A DNA stretch of 64,000 nucleotides from Cubamyces lactineus (taxonomy: Eukaryota; Basidiomycota; Agaricomycetes; Polyporales; Polyporaceae), in contig JACDTU010000003.1 of assembly GCA_022376465.1 (NCBI GenBank), positions 2,108,001 to 2,172,000 of the forward strand, given 5' to 3'. Position numbers and translations under genes: made by a program. Shown one piece after another: positions 34,558 through 46,337 of the stretch; positions within the stretch are counted from its first letter, which is position 1, and each line of letters opens with the position of its first letter. The notes under the pieces are model-generated. The model worked only from the letters and a program-made list of their open reading frames with translations, was not told the origin of the DNA and searched no databases.

Positions 34558-35391
34558 TCATGGCCCTCGTGAACCAAGGCTACCAAGTCGTGCCATGGTG
34601 TCTTCGCTGTTCTCTTGCTCCTCGATGCCATCCGCTTGGGTGACCTTAAGGCGAAGCTTAGTCGCAGGGAGATGTACGAACATGACCGGTCGGACATACC
34701 ACTCGCAGCACCGACTTCTTGGATGACTCTTGGAGCTCGCCCGCGATGATGAGCTCGTCGAGGATCTGCGCTGACTGGTCAGGTAGGTGATAATTCAGAT
34801 AGGAGGAAGCTGCTCACAGCATATGCCTTCTGGAAGTTGAAGATCCTAATGTGCGATTGCGGGTGGTCAGCCATGAGTTCATAGATCGGAAGGAAAACTG
34901 CGGCTCGTACAAGTCAAGCTCGCACACCTGCCGGTGCATATCAGTGGATGCTCTCTGGAACGAACGAACAGACAGAAAGTACGCACGTTCCCAAAGTATC
35001 GGTCTAGCACTTCAACATATCTGTGTATCACCTCTAAAACGACCAACTCGTTGTCCCCCTGGCTGATCCCACAGACGAAGAATAGAGACGCGTATCGCCG
35101 GTACACGACCTTGGTATCTGCCCCGCAGCTGAGCACACAGCCGACTACCAAGCTCGTGATGTGTGGACACACGTACCTTTGTATTCCAAGAAGTTACACA
35201 TGCGCGTCCTGCGCGCAAGAACGAGCTGCGTGACATCCTTGACGATCTTCGCCTTCGCCTTCTGCGACATCGTGATGTACCATTTGGCCAGACGGACCTT
35301 CCCTACACCGTTCGGTCAAGACCAGATTATCACGCATTCATCCCAAGGCGGAGGTACCTTGTCGGGAAACGAGCAGCATATAGTTGATCAT
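34558..35391 (-). CDS. APS1: AP-1 clathrin adaptor sigma subunit
   Basis: Seven exons give about 165 aa. The start [11 protein letters not shown] joins across an intron to [19 protein letters not shown], then [85 protein letters not shown] and [10 protein letters not shown]. This matches sigma1 of the AP-1 complex along its whole length (family about 155-160 aa), including the dileucine-signal binding strands. AP-1 sorts cargo between trans-Golgi and endosomes. The last exon encodes a short E/S-rich tail ending LGSLGSRGP. The six introns split this small gene into exons as short as about 17 nt. Confidence 0.93.
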
Positions 35392-35725
35392 TGTATGGAA
35401 ACCACAGGCTGCCGTGCTAACGGCGAAGACGAAGACAAAGTGCGGGGCGAGTGGGAGTGGACTGTGAACAAACTCCGAGTCGAAGCCTGTGCGCCGTCAA
35501 TATGAGGTGCCTCTTGCCTTTCTTGGCCTCGGCAAAGCGCGAATGTGTTTAGCGCCTGTATCATGGATCTTCGTCAGCGGCGCGCTGAGTCTGTGCCACC
35601 ATACCACCGCAGTGTGACTATCGCGAACTTGTAATACTGCGTGCGCTCACCAAGAGTACAGAACACTCACAGTACATCCTGTGTAGCCACCAGAAACAAA
35701 GCATATTTGAAGTACAGCTACAACA
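35392..35725. promoter_or_regulatory. Shared divergent promoter, AP-1 sigma and conserved unknown gene
   Basis: 334 bp lie between two outward-facing start codons. No TATA box or other clear site was identified. Confidence 0.45.
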
Positions 35726-37543
35726 ATGTCCGATACACAATCCACGAAGATCCCGCTACCGAGTTTCCTCAAGATCCTGACGAGCAATAATATCGTGCCA
35801 ACGAAAGCTATGGCCGTTGCGAGCAAAATGTACGTGTTGCCTATATTCGACAATACTTGATGAAGCTCATGCACGTCACAGATATAAGACGCACAATACT
35901 CCGGAGCAACTGAGCATGCTGACCGATTTTTCGCTCGAGTCTGCCGGTGTCGCCGAAAAGGACCTCCGCAAGCAAGTCCTCGCCGCCGTCCGCAAGGCAG
36001 GATACAAGGCGAAGCCGTCCGGCAAAGCTGCCGGGAGCAATGCCTCGAGGGGCAGCGCCTCGTCGTCCACCTCCGCGGCGAAGGCAGGCTCGTCCAAGGA
36101 CGACGTAAGCTCGTGCTATCTGATTGCACCGTTACATAATTCATATTTACGCATTGGGGCATCCATCTCCGTCTGCAGGCCAGGCCTCAGCGGAAACGCA
36201 GGAGAGACGATGATCTCAACGAACTGCTGCCAAGTAAGCCGTCCGAGGACGGCGATGGGTACGGCAGTCTAGAGTTCAATGAGGTTCTCGACGAGGAGGT
36301 GAGTTCATATTCTCCCGGCGTTCCTACAGCGGTCCGGTGTACGTGCAGTGTGCATCAAACGCTCGCTCCACGTACTATGGGCGCCATTCCCCAGGAATTA
36401 TTGCTGAACAGGTCCGCCATGCGTGCATGATGCGTGTGTGTTCGTAGGCCATTAAGACAAAGTACACCGTTGTCAACCGTGCACCCATTATGATGGCGTG
36501 GGCGTTCGTGGTCGCGGAGCGACTGGGTTTCAAGCGTGAAGAAGCCCTCAGCATCGGTACGTTCGCAGCCTTCCTCCTCATTCCCCTCCTAGCTTGGCGA
36601 GGGGCGAGCAACGAACGGCCTGACCGGTGCAGGGCTGTGCGTGCTCGACCCTGCGCGCAGTGCACATTTCACCGGACGCTCACCGAGCATTTGGTCCCCT
36701 TTCAGCTTCTGTGTATACGGAGATGAACGCGGTGAGCAAGGGCGTTTCACTGGGAATCTACCGGGACAGCGAGGGGCGGGGCATGGAAGCCAGCCGCACC
36801 GGCTCACAGCCATACGTGCAGCTCATGGGTAGACGGTGGGTGCATCCCTTCCTGCTCACTTTAATTGGCGGACAGGAGCTCACACAGGGTGCTGCCGTTT
36901 TGCTTGGCTGGGGAATATCGACGCCACTGCCTCGACGTGACGGTGCTTTGGCTCTATCGATCCGAACAGGATGTACGTCTCCCATGAATTGCGGCCGGCA
37001 CTCACACTTTAAAATGACCTGACTGACGCGTCCCACTCCCTTTTTGTCGCTAGACCGCTCTACCAGACAGCAACGTCGCAGTGGCGTGCGCTCTCATCCG
37101 GAGCACCCGTCTCCCCCACATCGGCGTTCTCGTATATTAGTCGTGCATTACGGCAGACGGCGCCACACATCGTGGGCGCGCTGCGCCTGCTTGCCGCGAG
37201 CTATTCCCCCTCGGAGCTCAACGATAAAGGTTTCTCTCTATACGCTGAGTTCCGGCCTGCCTCGGAGGGCTGGGGACAGAAAGGCGAAGTCCGCTGTTCC
37301 GCTATCCTCGAGCTACGCAAGCCACAGGACGAAAATGGTTCCACCCCTGCCAAGGAGACATCCACAAACGCAGACCAACTGGTCAAAAATGAATCACCGG
37401 ATGTCCTCGGAGAGGATACCTCACGTTCAGAAGACCCGCCTTCCAAAAAACTCAAGCTAGAGTCCCCTAGTCGAGATGAATACGATGCCGCGTTGGACGA
37501 TGATGCACTCTTCAATGAATTTGACCTCAGCACAATACCATAA
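35726..37543 (+). CDS. Conserved-looking fungal protein of unknown function
   Basis: Exon 1 starts MSDTQSTKIPLPSFLKILTSNN and joins (at|a) to YKTHNTPEQLSMLTDFSLESAG, moving the start well upstream of the ATG inside exon 2. About seven exons give roughly 395 aa. After a helical N-terminal part (VAEKDLRKQVLAAVRKAGYKA) and an S/A/K linker comes RKRRRDDDLNELLP, then LEFNEVLDEE. A compact central domain follows: VVNRAPIMMAWAFVVAERLGF, REEALSIASVYTEMNAVSKG, GSQPYVQLMGRRPLYQT, RALRQTAPHIVGALRLLA and LNDKGFSLYAEFRPA. The tail is acidic with a basic KKLKLE patch, suggesting a nuclear protein. No catalytic motif is seen. I cannot place it in a named family. Confidence 0.75.
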
Positions 37544-37721
37544 ACACGCTGGTCATTCGCAGGAAAGTCCATGAACAGCACTCTAGGAGGCGAGTTACGA
37601 TACGTTAGGCCAACATGTACACTACATCTACATTAGCAGACCAAACGCGGGTAGTCCCTCACGCTCGGCGCTCCCGTTTTGTTCACAGCCTCTAGCTAGA
37701 GTCCTCTATGTCATAGAATGT

Positions 37722-39353
37722 TCAGCTGAGGTTTTTGATAACGGCAGCGGTGAACTCCGAGGTAGTTGCCGAACCTGCACAAGAGAAGCGATCGTGAGAC
37801 TACAAGATTCAGAGGAAAGATACGTAGTGCGTACCGCCCATATCCGCGGTGCGGACCTTGCCGGCATTGATGACGTCGAAGGTCGCGCTAGCGATGCTGT
37901 TCGCAAGGTGGTCGAGACTACTCGCCACGATTTAGTATACCAGTCAGTAATTGATTTACATACAGTACGTACCCAAGGTGCCTGAGCATCATGGTGGCGC
38001 TCAGAATCATGGCGGCAGGGTTAGCACGGTTGGTCCCCATGATGTCCTTGGCGACGTGACGGCAACCAGGCTCAAAGAGTGCGTACTCCTGCAGGGTGCG
38101 ACAATGTGAATATGGCATACTGATGACCAGTGCGTGTAATACTGACCCTGCCAACGTTGCAGCCGGGGACGATGCCAGGACCACCAACGAGTGCGGCACC
38201 AATGTTAGAGACGATGGCACCGTACAAGTTAGGCATTACCATGACATCGAACTGGGAGGGACGAGCAACCAGCTGCATAGAGCTATGTTCGGACATGGTT
38301 CAGTGAGCGGCTATAGTGATTGATGGTATGTATTGAGGAACCCACGTGTTGTCGACGATCATGTCATTGAACTCAATACCAGTGGTCTTGTAGTCCTCAG
38401 CCACCCGACGGAAGGTGTTGAGGAAGAGACCATCACCGAGCTTCATGATGTTCGCCTTGTGCACGCAAGTAACTTTCTGTGGCGGAAAGTTTGCACAGTG
38501 TTCTTTCTACTCAACTTGAGGCAGCTTACCTTGCGGTTGTTCTTGAGGGCAAAGTCGAAAGCAAAGCGGCAGATGCGCTCAGCCTTAGCGCGGGTCGACA
38601 CCTTCAAGCTCTCTACCACGCCGGGGTAGCTCTGGTGCTCGAGGCCAGAGTACTCACCCTCCGTGTTCTCACGGATGATGGCAAAGTCCACGTTGTTGTG
38701 GCGAGTGGGGAAACCGGGAAGGGACTTGCAGAGCACAACAGACGCGTAGATGTCGAGCTGCTGGCGCATGGCAACATTCCACGAGATGTGACCAGACTGG
38801 GAGATGGGGGTGAAGAGAATGCCTACGATAAGGTGAGTAAATTGACGTAATACGAAATATGGCAGACGAAGGCGCACCCTTAAGACCAACCCGGTTACGC
38901 CTCAAGCTCTCCATAGCCTGCTTGAAGAGCTCCTCGCCCTCGGAGGACATTCCAGAGACATTGTACTGCTCCCACTCAATGGGTGCGTTGACATACTCAA
39001 AGATCTCCTTGACGGAGTCGGTAATCTCGTTACCAATACCGTCTCCGGGGATGAGGGTGACCTGGGGATACGCGGGTAAGGTGTGCATTCTTCACGCGCT
39101 ATGGTTGCACATACGGTGTAGACACCACCGTACTTGGTGGGCAGCTATGCGTAGGACACTCAGTTACGACGCCGAGTACGGAACGGTTGATTGACACGAC
39201 ATACCCTCTGGGTGACACGGGGGAAGCCCGCGGAGAGGGTGGTGGCAGTCCTCTATAAGAAAAACATTTGCATACCGCACGAAGTCTGAAATTGGAGGCA
39301 CGTACGGCGTTGAGAACGGGACGAGCAGCGGAGGCGAGAGCACTGCGAAGCAT
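37722..39353 (-). CDS. IDH1: Mitochondrial NAD-dependent isocitrate dehydrogenase subunit 1
   Basis: About ten exons encode roughly 375 aa. The N-terminus ([16 protein letters not shown]) is a mitochondrial targeting sequence. The mature part has [30 protein letters not shown], the substrate region [36 protein letters not shown] and [21 protein letters not shown]. The end is [16 protein letters not shown]. The motif set fits the Idh1-type subunit (yeast regulatory subunit), which pairs with Idh2 in the TCA-cycle octamer that oxidises isocitrate to 2-oxoglutarate. The partner gene is not in this window. Confidence 0.92.
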
Positions 39354-39928
39354 GGCGTACAACACCGGGAGAGAGGTGAAGGATGGAGAGTGAGTAGGAA
39401 AGGCGGAGGAAGGAGGACGAGGTGGAAGAAAACGAGATATCGGCCGAAACACGGGAGAGTCCGTGCCAATGCCAACAGCGTCATCGTCCGCCCACATGGC
39501 TATCATTCGCTCGCGTGGCTCCCGCCGTCCTCGCCCGACCGCTCATTTCCGTATGTTCTTGACATACAGCCATGCGCATCGTTGCGCTCGACGACGGTGG
39601 AGTGATGGATATATACGCAGTAGGCTGTGTACTACGCTCAGAATATACTCGCATCCTTTTCCCACTCGCGCGCGGCGACAGCCATAAAATGAGCTCATCT
39701 ATTTTGGATGACATGTGAATCAGCCCAGGTTCGCATGCGACAGTGATGCGAATCGCTCGACCTCGCACAACAAAGATGCCAGCCGCGCGGTTTGGACAGC
39801 TTCGGCGACGACGGTCAAACACAACCTCCCACCCTCGGGCCCTCGTCTCGTCACGGCCCATCCACTCTTTTCACGACGACGGATACGACCTCTGACGCTC
39901 CCCGACGCCCTGGGCATAGACGTGCACC
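39354..39928. promoter_or_regulatory. Shared divergent promoter, IDH1 and alpha/beta hydrolase
   Basis: 575 bp separate the two ATGs. Short open frames on both strands carry no recognisable feature. No clear regulatory site was identified. Confidence 0.45.
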
Positions 39929-41985
39929 ATGTCCAGCAAGGAACAGAAACTCGTCGCCGACCTTGCTGAAAAGCTGCACACCCCACCCACACGCGATCTT
40001 TCCTTCTATCTCGTGCTTGCGGTGGGCGTGCTGCCCATTTGGTCCATAGTTCCTCTCTCTTGGGCCTTCATGATCTACACGCTGCACTATGGCCTCATCT
40101 GGACCTTCGCGTGGAGAGGCTGGTGCCTATTCGCGCTCGCACTCTGTGAGGTCAGGCCCAGTGACCCCGTGCTCGGCTCCATTCGTTCGACTCAATGAAC
40201 CTAATCGTCCCACAGGTCTTCTTCAGCGTGTACCACCACAACCTCGCTTCCTACATCTCTAGTCCAAGCCCCAATGGCCCCGGGAACCTGCACGAGCTCC
40301 AGGCTGTTTTCAAGCGCGTACTTCAAGCCGGCCTCGCGTCTCTACCGGAGGAAGGATTCGATGAGGAAACGTTGGACGTTGACAGGCCGGGTAGCCCAGC
40401 TGAGACACTCGTGGCCCTCGACTACCACGACCCCCGTGCCGTCGACTTCCGGAACTATCTGAGAACATGGTACGTCTTGCCCTCATTAGTGTGCTCTCTG
40501 GAATGTGCCTCATATTCTTTCCCACAAGGTTCAACAAGGCACCGTGGTCCTCCATCCGTCGCCATGAGATGTATTCCTGGCTTTACTGGTCGATATTCAA
40601 TGCATCCTTCCCTGGCATTGACAAGGTGTCTGAAGCTCATCAGAAAGTCCTCCACGAAGTCATCAAGTTGCTCGAGGACCGAGCGGGCGCGAAGATCCCG
40701 GAAGGCTCAAACCCTGAAGCTGCTCCTTTGCTCCTCACGTTGGATCCTGTTAACGTTGCATGGAGGCCATTCATATGGTACGCAGGTGTGGCCTTGAGTA
40801 ATACGATTCTCCGCCGCAAACTCAGGACGAAGTGGAACGTGAAGATTGGCGTGTACAAGGACCTAGAGTATTTATCATGCTACCCCCTCTTTTAGGTTGT
40901 CACTAACGTTTGCGCACCTCCAGATATGTTCTTCGTGTCCCGCCTACCTGGAATGCTCATACAGGCCCGCGTCCCATTGTCTTCATGCACGGCCTCGGAC
41001 TAGGCTTGACACAGTATCGCCGCTTCATCGAACATATTTTTGTCGCACTCCCCGATCACCCCGTTCTCGTTCCGCTTCTCCCCCATGTTAGCCAGGAAAT
41101 CTTGCATCCACGCTTCCTGAGGCCTATGGGCCGGCAAGAGATGACGGCCTGCCTTGCGGGCCTGCTAGCTGAACTTGGTTGGGTCGACTTGAACGAGCCA
41201 TCCTCTGACTCGTCAGACGCCGAGGACAAGGTACCTGGCGAGGGCAGCAAGGGGAGGGTGCATGTTCGCAAGGGCGTGACGATGCTGAGCCACTCAAAGT
41301 ATGTTTTGTTGTGGCAATGATTCTGGATGCCGCTCATTATGGTTGCACAGTGGTTCTTTCGGGCATGCATGGATGCTTAAAACGCACCCTCGCATGATCA
41401 ACCGCTCATGCTTCGTCGATCCTGTGACCTTCTGTTCGTGGGAGGGAGGTGCGTAGCTATCACAACGTCCCAAGCAAAGCCTCGAGACTCATGCTTTGCG
41501 TGCTTACCAGACCTCTGTTACAATTTCATTTACCGGCCTTGCGTGAATGTACGTTTCGAACTCCCAATAGCCGTAGCCTCAACCAATAGCTGACAATGCT
41601 TATCCCAGGGATTGGACCTCGTCATCAAGTACTTCGTAGGAACGGAGCTCGGCGTGGCCAACTTCCTCCAGAGACACTTCGACTGGTCCGCCAACTGCCT
41701 ATGGTACGAAGAGATCCCAGACGCACGGGATCCCCGGAAAACCATGTTCTTCCTAGGTGGAAAGGACTCGATCATAGACGCGACAGTAAGTCGATACGGT
41801 ATCCATTGCTACACCTTGCGACTGCTGATGCTCGTTCTATTCTTCAGCGTGTCAAGCGCTACCTCACCTCGCACGGTATCCGCAAAGGACTTTGGTTCGA
41901 CCCAGAAGGCCGCCATGGTCAAGCCCTCCTCTCTTGTTCTCCAGGTCACAACGAGATCCTGAAGTGGCTACGGGAGCAGTACTGA
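39929..41985 (+). CDS. Membrane-anchored alpha/beta hydrolase
   Basis: About nine exons encode roughly 560 aa. Residues 20-75 hold two hydrophobic helices (LVLAVGVLPIWSIVPLSWAF and WRGWCLFALALCEVFFSVY), so the enzyme sits in a membrane. The hydrolase fold begins at YVLRVPPTWNAHTGPRPIVF with the oxyanion-type MHGLGLG. The likely catalytic triad is Ser in LSHSNGSFGH, Asp in FFLGGKDSIID and His in SPGHNEILKWL near the end. Large cytosolic segments lie before the fold. Substrate is unknown; lipid or ester is likely given the membrane anchor. Several exons near 41290-41600 are short, and their edges are approximate. Confidence 0.8.
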
Positions 41986-42170
41986 TCCTATCGACGCTCC
42001 TAAACTGACACATACCCTAATCCGCCACCTAATGCTGCCATACCCGTTGCGATGCGTCCAGACATTGGCTCACCGAAGACTGTTCATGCTATTAAATATC
42101 TATGTACGTGTGCAGATGCATTTGGTTACTTAGACCGCAGTATACAGAATAGATCGCCGTGCATTCGAGT

Positions 42171-43393
42171 TCAGGGAACGTTCAAGCCCGAAATTAGCTT
42201 TCGTGCGTTTCCGGTCATGATGTCGTCTAGGCGCTCAAGCTTGCTCGCATAGAATGTCTCTAGCTGAGCTACATCTGTACCACTTCGCCCGACTGGACGC
42301 CTGGACGTGGCCACCGTGACGAGAGGGTGCTAGCGACACAAACATGGCAACTTACACGGCGCTCACCAGAATAGTCGGTATGAACCACACGCGCTCTCGC
42401 CCGAAGGACAATGTCGGCGCTGCGCCGTTCACCACGAGCGCCGTATCGAAGTAGAACGTCTCGAAGTTCGCGATGATATTTCTGAACATGAGCGCGCGGC
42501 CCATGTACGGCGCTAGGAGGGTTACGCGCGGCACGAGCCACAGGTGTTTCCGCCGAGGTGCGAGAGCATGACCTTCACTTGTGTCAGGTACTGTATCTGC
42601 CCGTCACGACGATGTGCGCCGCGGCCCTGTAGGTCTCGTCGGACACCTGCAACATGGTGTCCAATTGCTCGTCAATGTGTCACACTCAATGAACGCTTTC
42701 ACCAAGGCGGCATGGAGACAATGGGCGAACCCCGAGGAAGAGACGCGGGTAAGGCGTTGAGGACGCCGCGGCGTCTGCGCGCCATGCAGGAACACGACCG
42801 CTCCTCGCTGGTCGAGCTCCGCCCAGAGAGCTGGGTTCAAAGGCGTCGTCTCCTATGCGCTCTGCGCGCCGCTCATGTCTTGAATGCCCGAGCTGCGGGT
42901 TTCGTTAAGCCGGAGACGTACTCGCGTTGGCGCCTTCGCCGTAGGCCTTGGACGAAGGCATGGAGACGCCGCGGGCGTGCAATTCGTCGAAGCTGTACCC
43001 GAGTACTTACCTTCAGGGCAGCTACGATTACTCTGAGAGTGCTCAGCCGCTGCGCGCTCTCAACGGTAAGTATAGCAGCGCGAACTTCGGTCTCCCGCAG
43101 GTCCGGCAAACATGCGAAGTACCCGAACTTGTCAGGGTGCGCCTTGCAGTGTCGTACGGTCTCACGCTTGTAAGGGATAGCCCCTAGCTCCCGCCATCTA
43201 GGAGCGACAATAAGGACGTCTGAATGCCTAAGTCGGCATACTCCTCTCCAGGCTCCAGGGGTCGTTCTCACCGGGTAACGATCAAGAGCCCTAGCGCGCT
43301 TATGTAGTCAAACTCGACATTATGCGCCCGGTGGTGTGAATGTTCGACAAAGCCCAGGTGACCGACAGTCAGTAGCATGAGGACACTCACCAT
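42171..43393 (-). pseudogene. Decayed paralogue of the ACMSD-like amidohydrolase
   Basis: Pieces matching the intact neighbour (43590-44812) occur in order but in different frames: ADLGIQTSLLSL (parent SELGVKTAILSL), then an in-frame TAG; AHPDKFGYFACLPDL (parent ADYPERFAFFACVPNL); LWAELDQRGAVVFLHGAQTP; NFETFYFDTALV; and a C-terminal part LETFYASKLERLDDIMTG .. ARKLISGL. Near 42375-42395 a one-base indel breaks the expected GTD metal-ligand motif (frame gives WFIPTIL instead). The ATG at 43393 is followed directly by a GT donor-like gtgagt, as in the intact copy. At least two frame breaks and a stop make it non-functional unless the sequence has errors. Confidence 0.7.
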
Positions 43394-43589
43394 GAGAGTG
43401 TTCAGGCTGTCATCGCGAGGAAACGTCTTAAGAGGGCCATTTATACTTTGCACTCACATCCACAGTTTCGTGGCTCACAAATGGGCATGAGGTTTGGTTG
43501 CGTCATGTAGCACTCGCGAGTGATTCTCGAAGGAACGGAATGCTGATAGGGTCGCTTCTGCAAGGAATATGTAACGTACATGCATGAAT

Positions 43590-44812
43590 TCAAAGAGACA
43601 ACAGGTTTTGAGCGTTCTTGTACATGACTTTCTCGAAACTGTCCTGGTTTCCAGCGAAGAACGCATCGGCGTTCTTTGTATACCATTGGGCCATCTCGGT
43701 GCTTACAGCTACCCGGAGAAGTTAACAAAATCGGAGTTTACAGACGTGCTCGCGACTCACCTGGAAAGTCTGTTCCGAACAACAAATGGCTGTCGTCTAC
43801 AAATGCTCGCATGGCCGTGAGCGTCGTCTCGTGGCTGCTCAATGCCAGGTCGTAGTAGAAGGTCTTAGAGTCTTCTATGATCTCGTCGTGCGAAAGAGGG
43901 CAGCCCATGTGCTTGGATAGGACGGCAATACGAGGGGCTAGGAAAGGGGTGCTTCCGCCAAGGTGCGCGAGGATGATCTTCACCTTTGGCCATCTACGTT
44001 TCTTACCCGTGACGACGAGGTGTGCCGCAGCCTTGAATGTCTCGTTAGGAACCTGTCGATTAGAGCAACCATTCAGCACCAGGCCAATGCAGACTATGTC
44101 TTTTACGAGTATACCTCGGTGACTGGGATGCCCAAGAACGGATGAGGATAGGGTGTCGAAGATGGCGTTTGAGTACCATGGAGGAAGACCACAGCGGTCC
44201 TCTTGTTCAACTCCTCCCATATGGGATCGAACTTGTCATCGCCTATGTATTCTTGGGGCCGTGTCACCACTTCACTAGATAACTGATATCTTGCGGAAAA
44301 CGTACTCGCAGCTTGGCCTTCACCATATGATGAGGACATGGCAATTCCCCGCGCCTTGAGAACGTCGAGTGCATAGCTGATTTCTTCGAGTGCGCCTGGA
44401 CGAGCACGTTCGACTGCGGCTACATTCACAACTAGTCTCTGTACATACCTGACTCGTCCAAGAGGTTCGGTACGCACGCGAAGAAGGCGAATCGCTCAGG
44501 ATAGTCGGCGCATATCTGCGCCGTGTATTCGTTAAAGTGTCGTGCAGCACCCCTGTTCTCAGGACCGACAGGACCCGGGGGAAGCCCTGCGGGTAAAGAT
44601 AGGATCGCGGTCTTTACACCTAGCTCCGACATTGCCTTGAGGCTGATCTCCGGAGTCCATGGGAGGTTCTCCGCGGGGGTGCGCCATCCGACCTTCTCGC
44701 TGAGGCCCGCCTTGCCGATCGACGCAGGAAAGATGTGGTGATGCACGTCTATGCGATCCTGCAGGAGTGTCAGTTTGTGTATGTACCAGCCATCGTGACA
44801 GCTGCTTACCAT
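43590..44812 (-). CDS. ACMSD-type metal-dependent amidohydrolase (decarboxylase family)
   Basis: About six exons give roughly 325 aa. The metal ligands of the amidohydrolase 2 family are complete: DVHHHIFP at the N-terminus, VVFLHGTQTP, KIILAHLGGS and LFGTDFP. Other conserved parts are FAFFACVPNLLDES, DPIWEELNKR, NETFKAAAHLVV and FEKVMYKNAQNLL at the end. Relatives decarboxylate aromatic acids, for example aminocarboxymuconate semialdehyde or 6-methylsalicylate; no polyketide synthase is near, so a catabolic role is as likely. The ATG is followed at once by a 54 nt GT-AG stretch that is open in frame; splicing it out gives MDRIDVHHH, which fits the family start better than retaining 18 extra codons. 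The gene next to it is a dead paralogue. Confidence 0.85.
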
Positions 44813-45101
44813 GGCGAGTGGTCGGATGGGAGAAGGAGACCGAGAGCTGTGCCGTTTTTAATGCAGACCGAAGCGCGTGGCGCTGGCAGTTGACAGGACG
44901 TCAAGGAGCGGCTGCAAGCCGCTATGTTCTATGTGCTGTTAGTACTCGCTCGCGTTGATTATAAGAGGTGCGGCACGCTGTAGTGCATGTAAAGCAACAA
45001 CAATACATAGATATCCCAGAAGCTCATATTCGTACATTTCGACTTCAGACCCGCGGCCTTGCTATGTACAGCCTGGCCAGACTTTCTTCTATCGTTCTCC
45101 A

Positions 45102-46098
45102 TCACGGCCTCCTGAACTCCTTGCATTCGTCGCCGTTCCAGTTCACGAACTGGCCGCTAAGCGACGGGGGTGCCTTCAGGGACAGCGCCGCAATCACGTG
45201 CCCAGCATCTTCGGGCTTCACCAGCTCGCCTTTCTCGTATGCGCTCGTGAACTTCTTTAACACCTCTGCATCCATCGTGGACGGGCCCTTGGCACGCAAA
45301 AGACCCTGCATCTATCAAATGCCCTCTGTCAGTACGGACCTTCATTCGCTGCGTCGCAGATACGCACCGGTGTGTCGACCATACCAGGACGCAATGCGAC
45401 AGAAGTTACGCTAGGCTCTTCCTGGGCAAGTGTCCTATGCAGGCGTAAGTTGACATGTGCAGATCGAGCTATCCGGCACCAACCTGCATAGGCTGTTCAT
45501 AGCCGCTTTACCGGCGTTGTATGGACCCCAGGATGGAGTGTTCCCTGTTGCGGCGCCGGAACTCACGAATACCACGCGCCCACCGAGTGGGCTCTTGCGC
45601 AGTTCTGGCAGCGTCGCTCGCAGCGCCGTGACGAGGGAAAAGAAATTGACATCGAAGTGCTGCTTCCACTGGTCAAGCGTGATTTCCTCCGAGGCGATCT
45701 TTCCCAACGGTTCAAGCACACCCGCGTTCAGGATCAGGCCATCGATGCGCTTGTATTTCTCGAGGCCACGCGTTACAGATGTGCGCACGGCAGCGGCATC
45801 GGTACTTGTTACATCGACACTGAGGACAGAACGCAGAGCGGGAGTACAGCAGACTCACACATCGCACTCGAGAGCGAGCAGAGAGTCCGTGTGGGCATCG
45901 GAGAGAGAACGAAGCTCTGGGGTCTTCGTGCGAGACAACGCGATGACGTTCGCGTTGAAGCTCTCAAGGAGAATCTTGGCTACCGCGAGCCCGAGGCCTC
46001 TGCGTCGGAATGTCAGTGGCTGGAATTGAGTCGGAAACAGTCTAGCGCGTGATGCACTTGGAAGCTCCAGTCAAAACGACTACCGGTCTTGCGGCCAT
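45102..46098 (-). CDS. Short-chain dehydrogenase/reductase
   Basis: Five exons encode about 255 aa. Exon 1 ends TGASK, and splicing (aa|a) restores the classical nucleotide-binding TGASKGLGLA. Later motifs are LNAGV (NAG), FFSLVTALRATLP, VVFVSSG with the catalytic Ser, and the YNAGK active site (Tyr and Lys), then VALRPGMVDTPMQ. This is the classical SDR fold using NAD(P)H to reduce a carbonyl; the layout resembles fungal sepiapterin-reductase-like members, but the substrate is not deducible. It lies head to head with PDB1 with 239 bp between the start codons. Confidence 0.9.
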
Positions 46099-46337
46099 GC
46101 TGAACGACGTCGAAGACTGCGAGGACGCTGTGGGGAGCGGCGAGGGAGGTCGTAAGAGGATGAGGGTGGGACGACGTCCTTGATTTGAGAGTGTTTGGGG
46201 GGCGCTTCACAAATTCTGCCCGTCCCGAGCGCGTCCGAGCCACCTCACCACTCCCTCCTCCCAAAAATTGGGCATCTCTCCTCCCCGTCACCGTCCACGT
46301 CTCCCTCCTCCCGTCGCCCTCTCTCCCTCCAAAAGTA
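46099..46337. promoter_or_regulatory. Compact shared divergent promoter, SDR and PDB1
   Basis: Only 239 bp separate the two ATGs. The part just before PDB1 is a strong pyrimidine tract (about 46245-46330), typical of strongly expressed basidiomycete genes. Confidence 0.5.
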
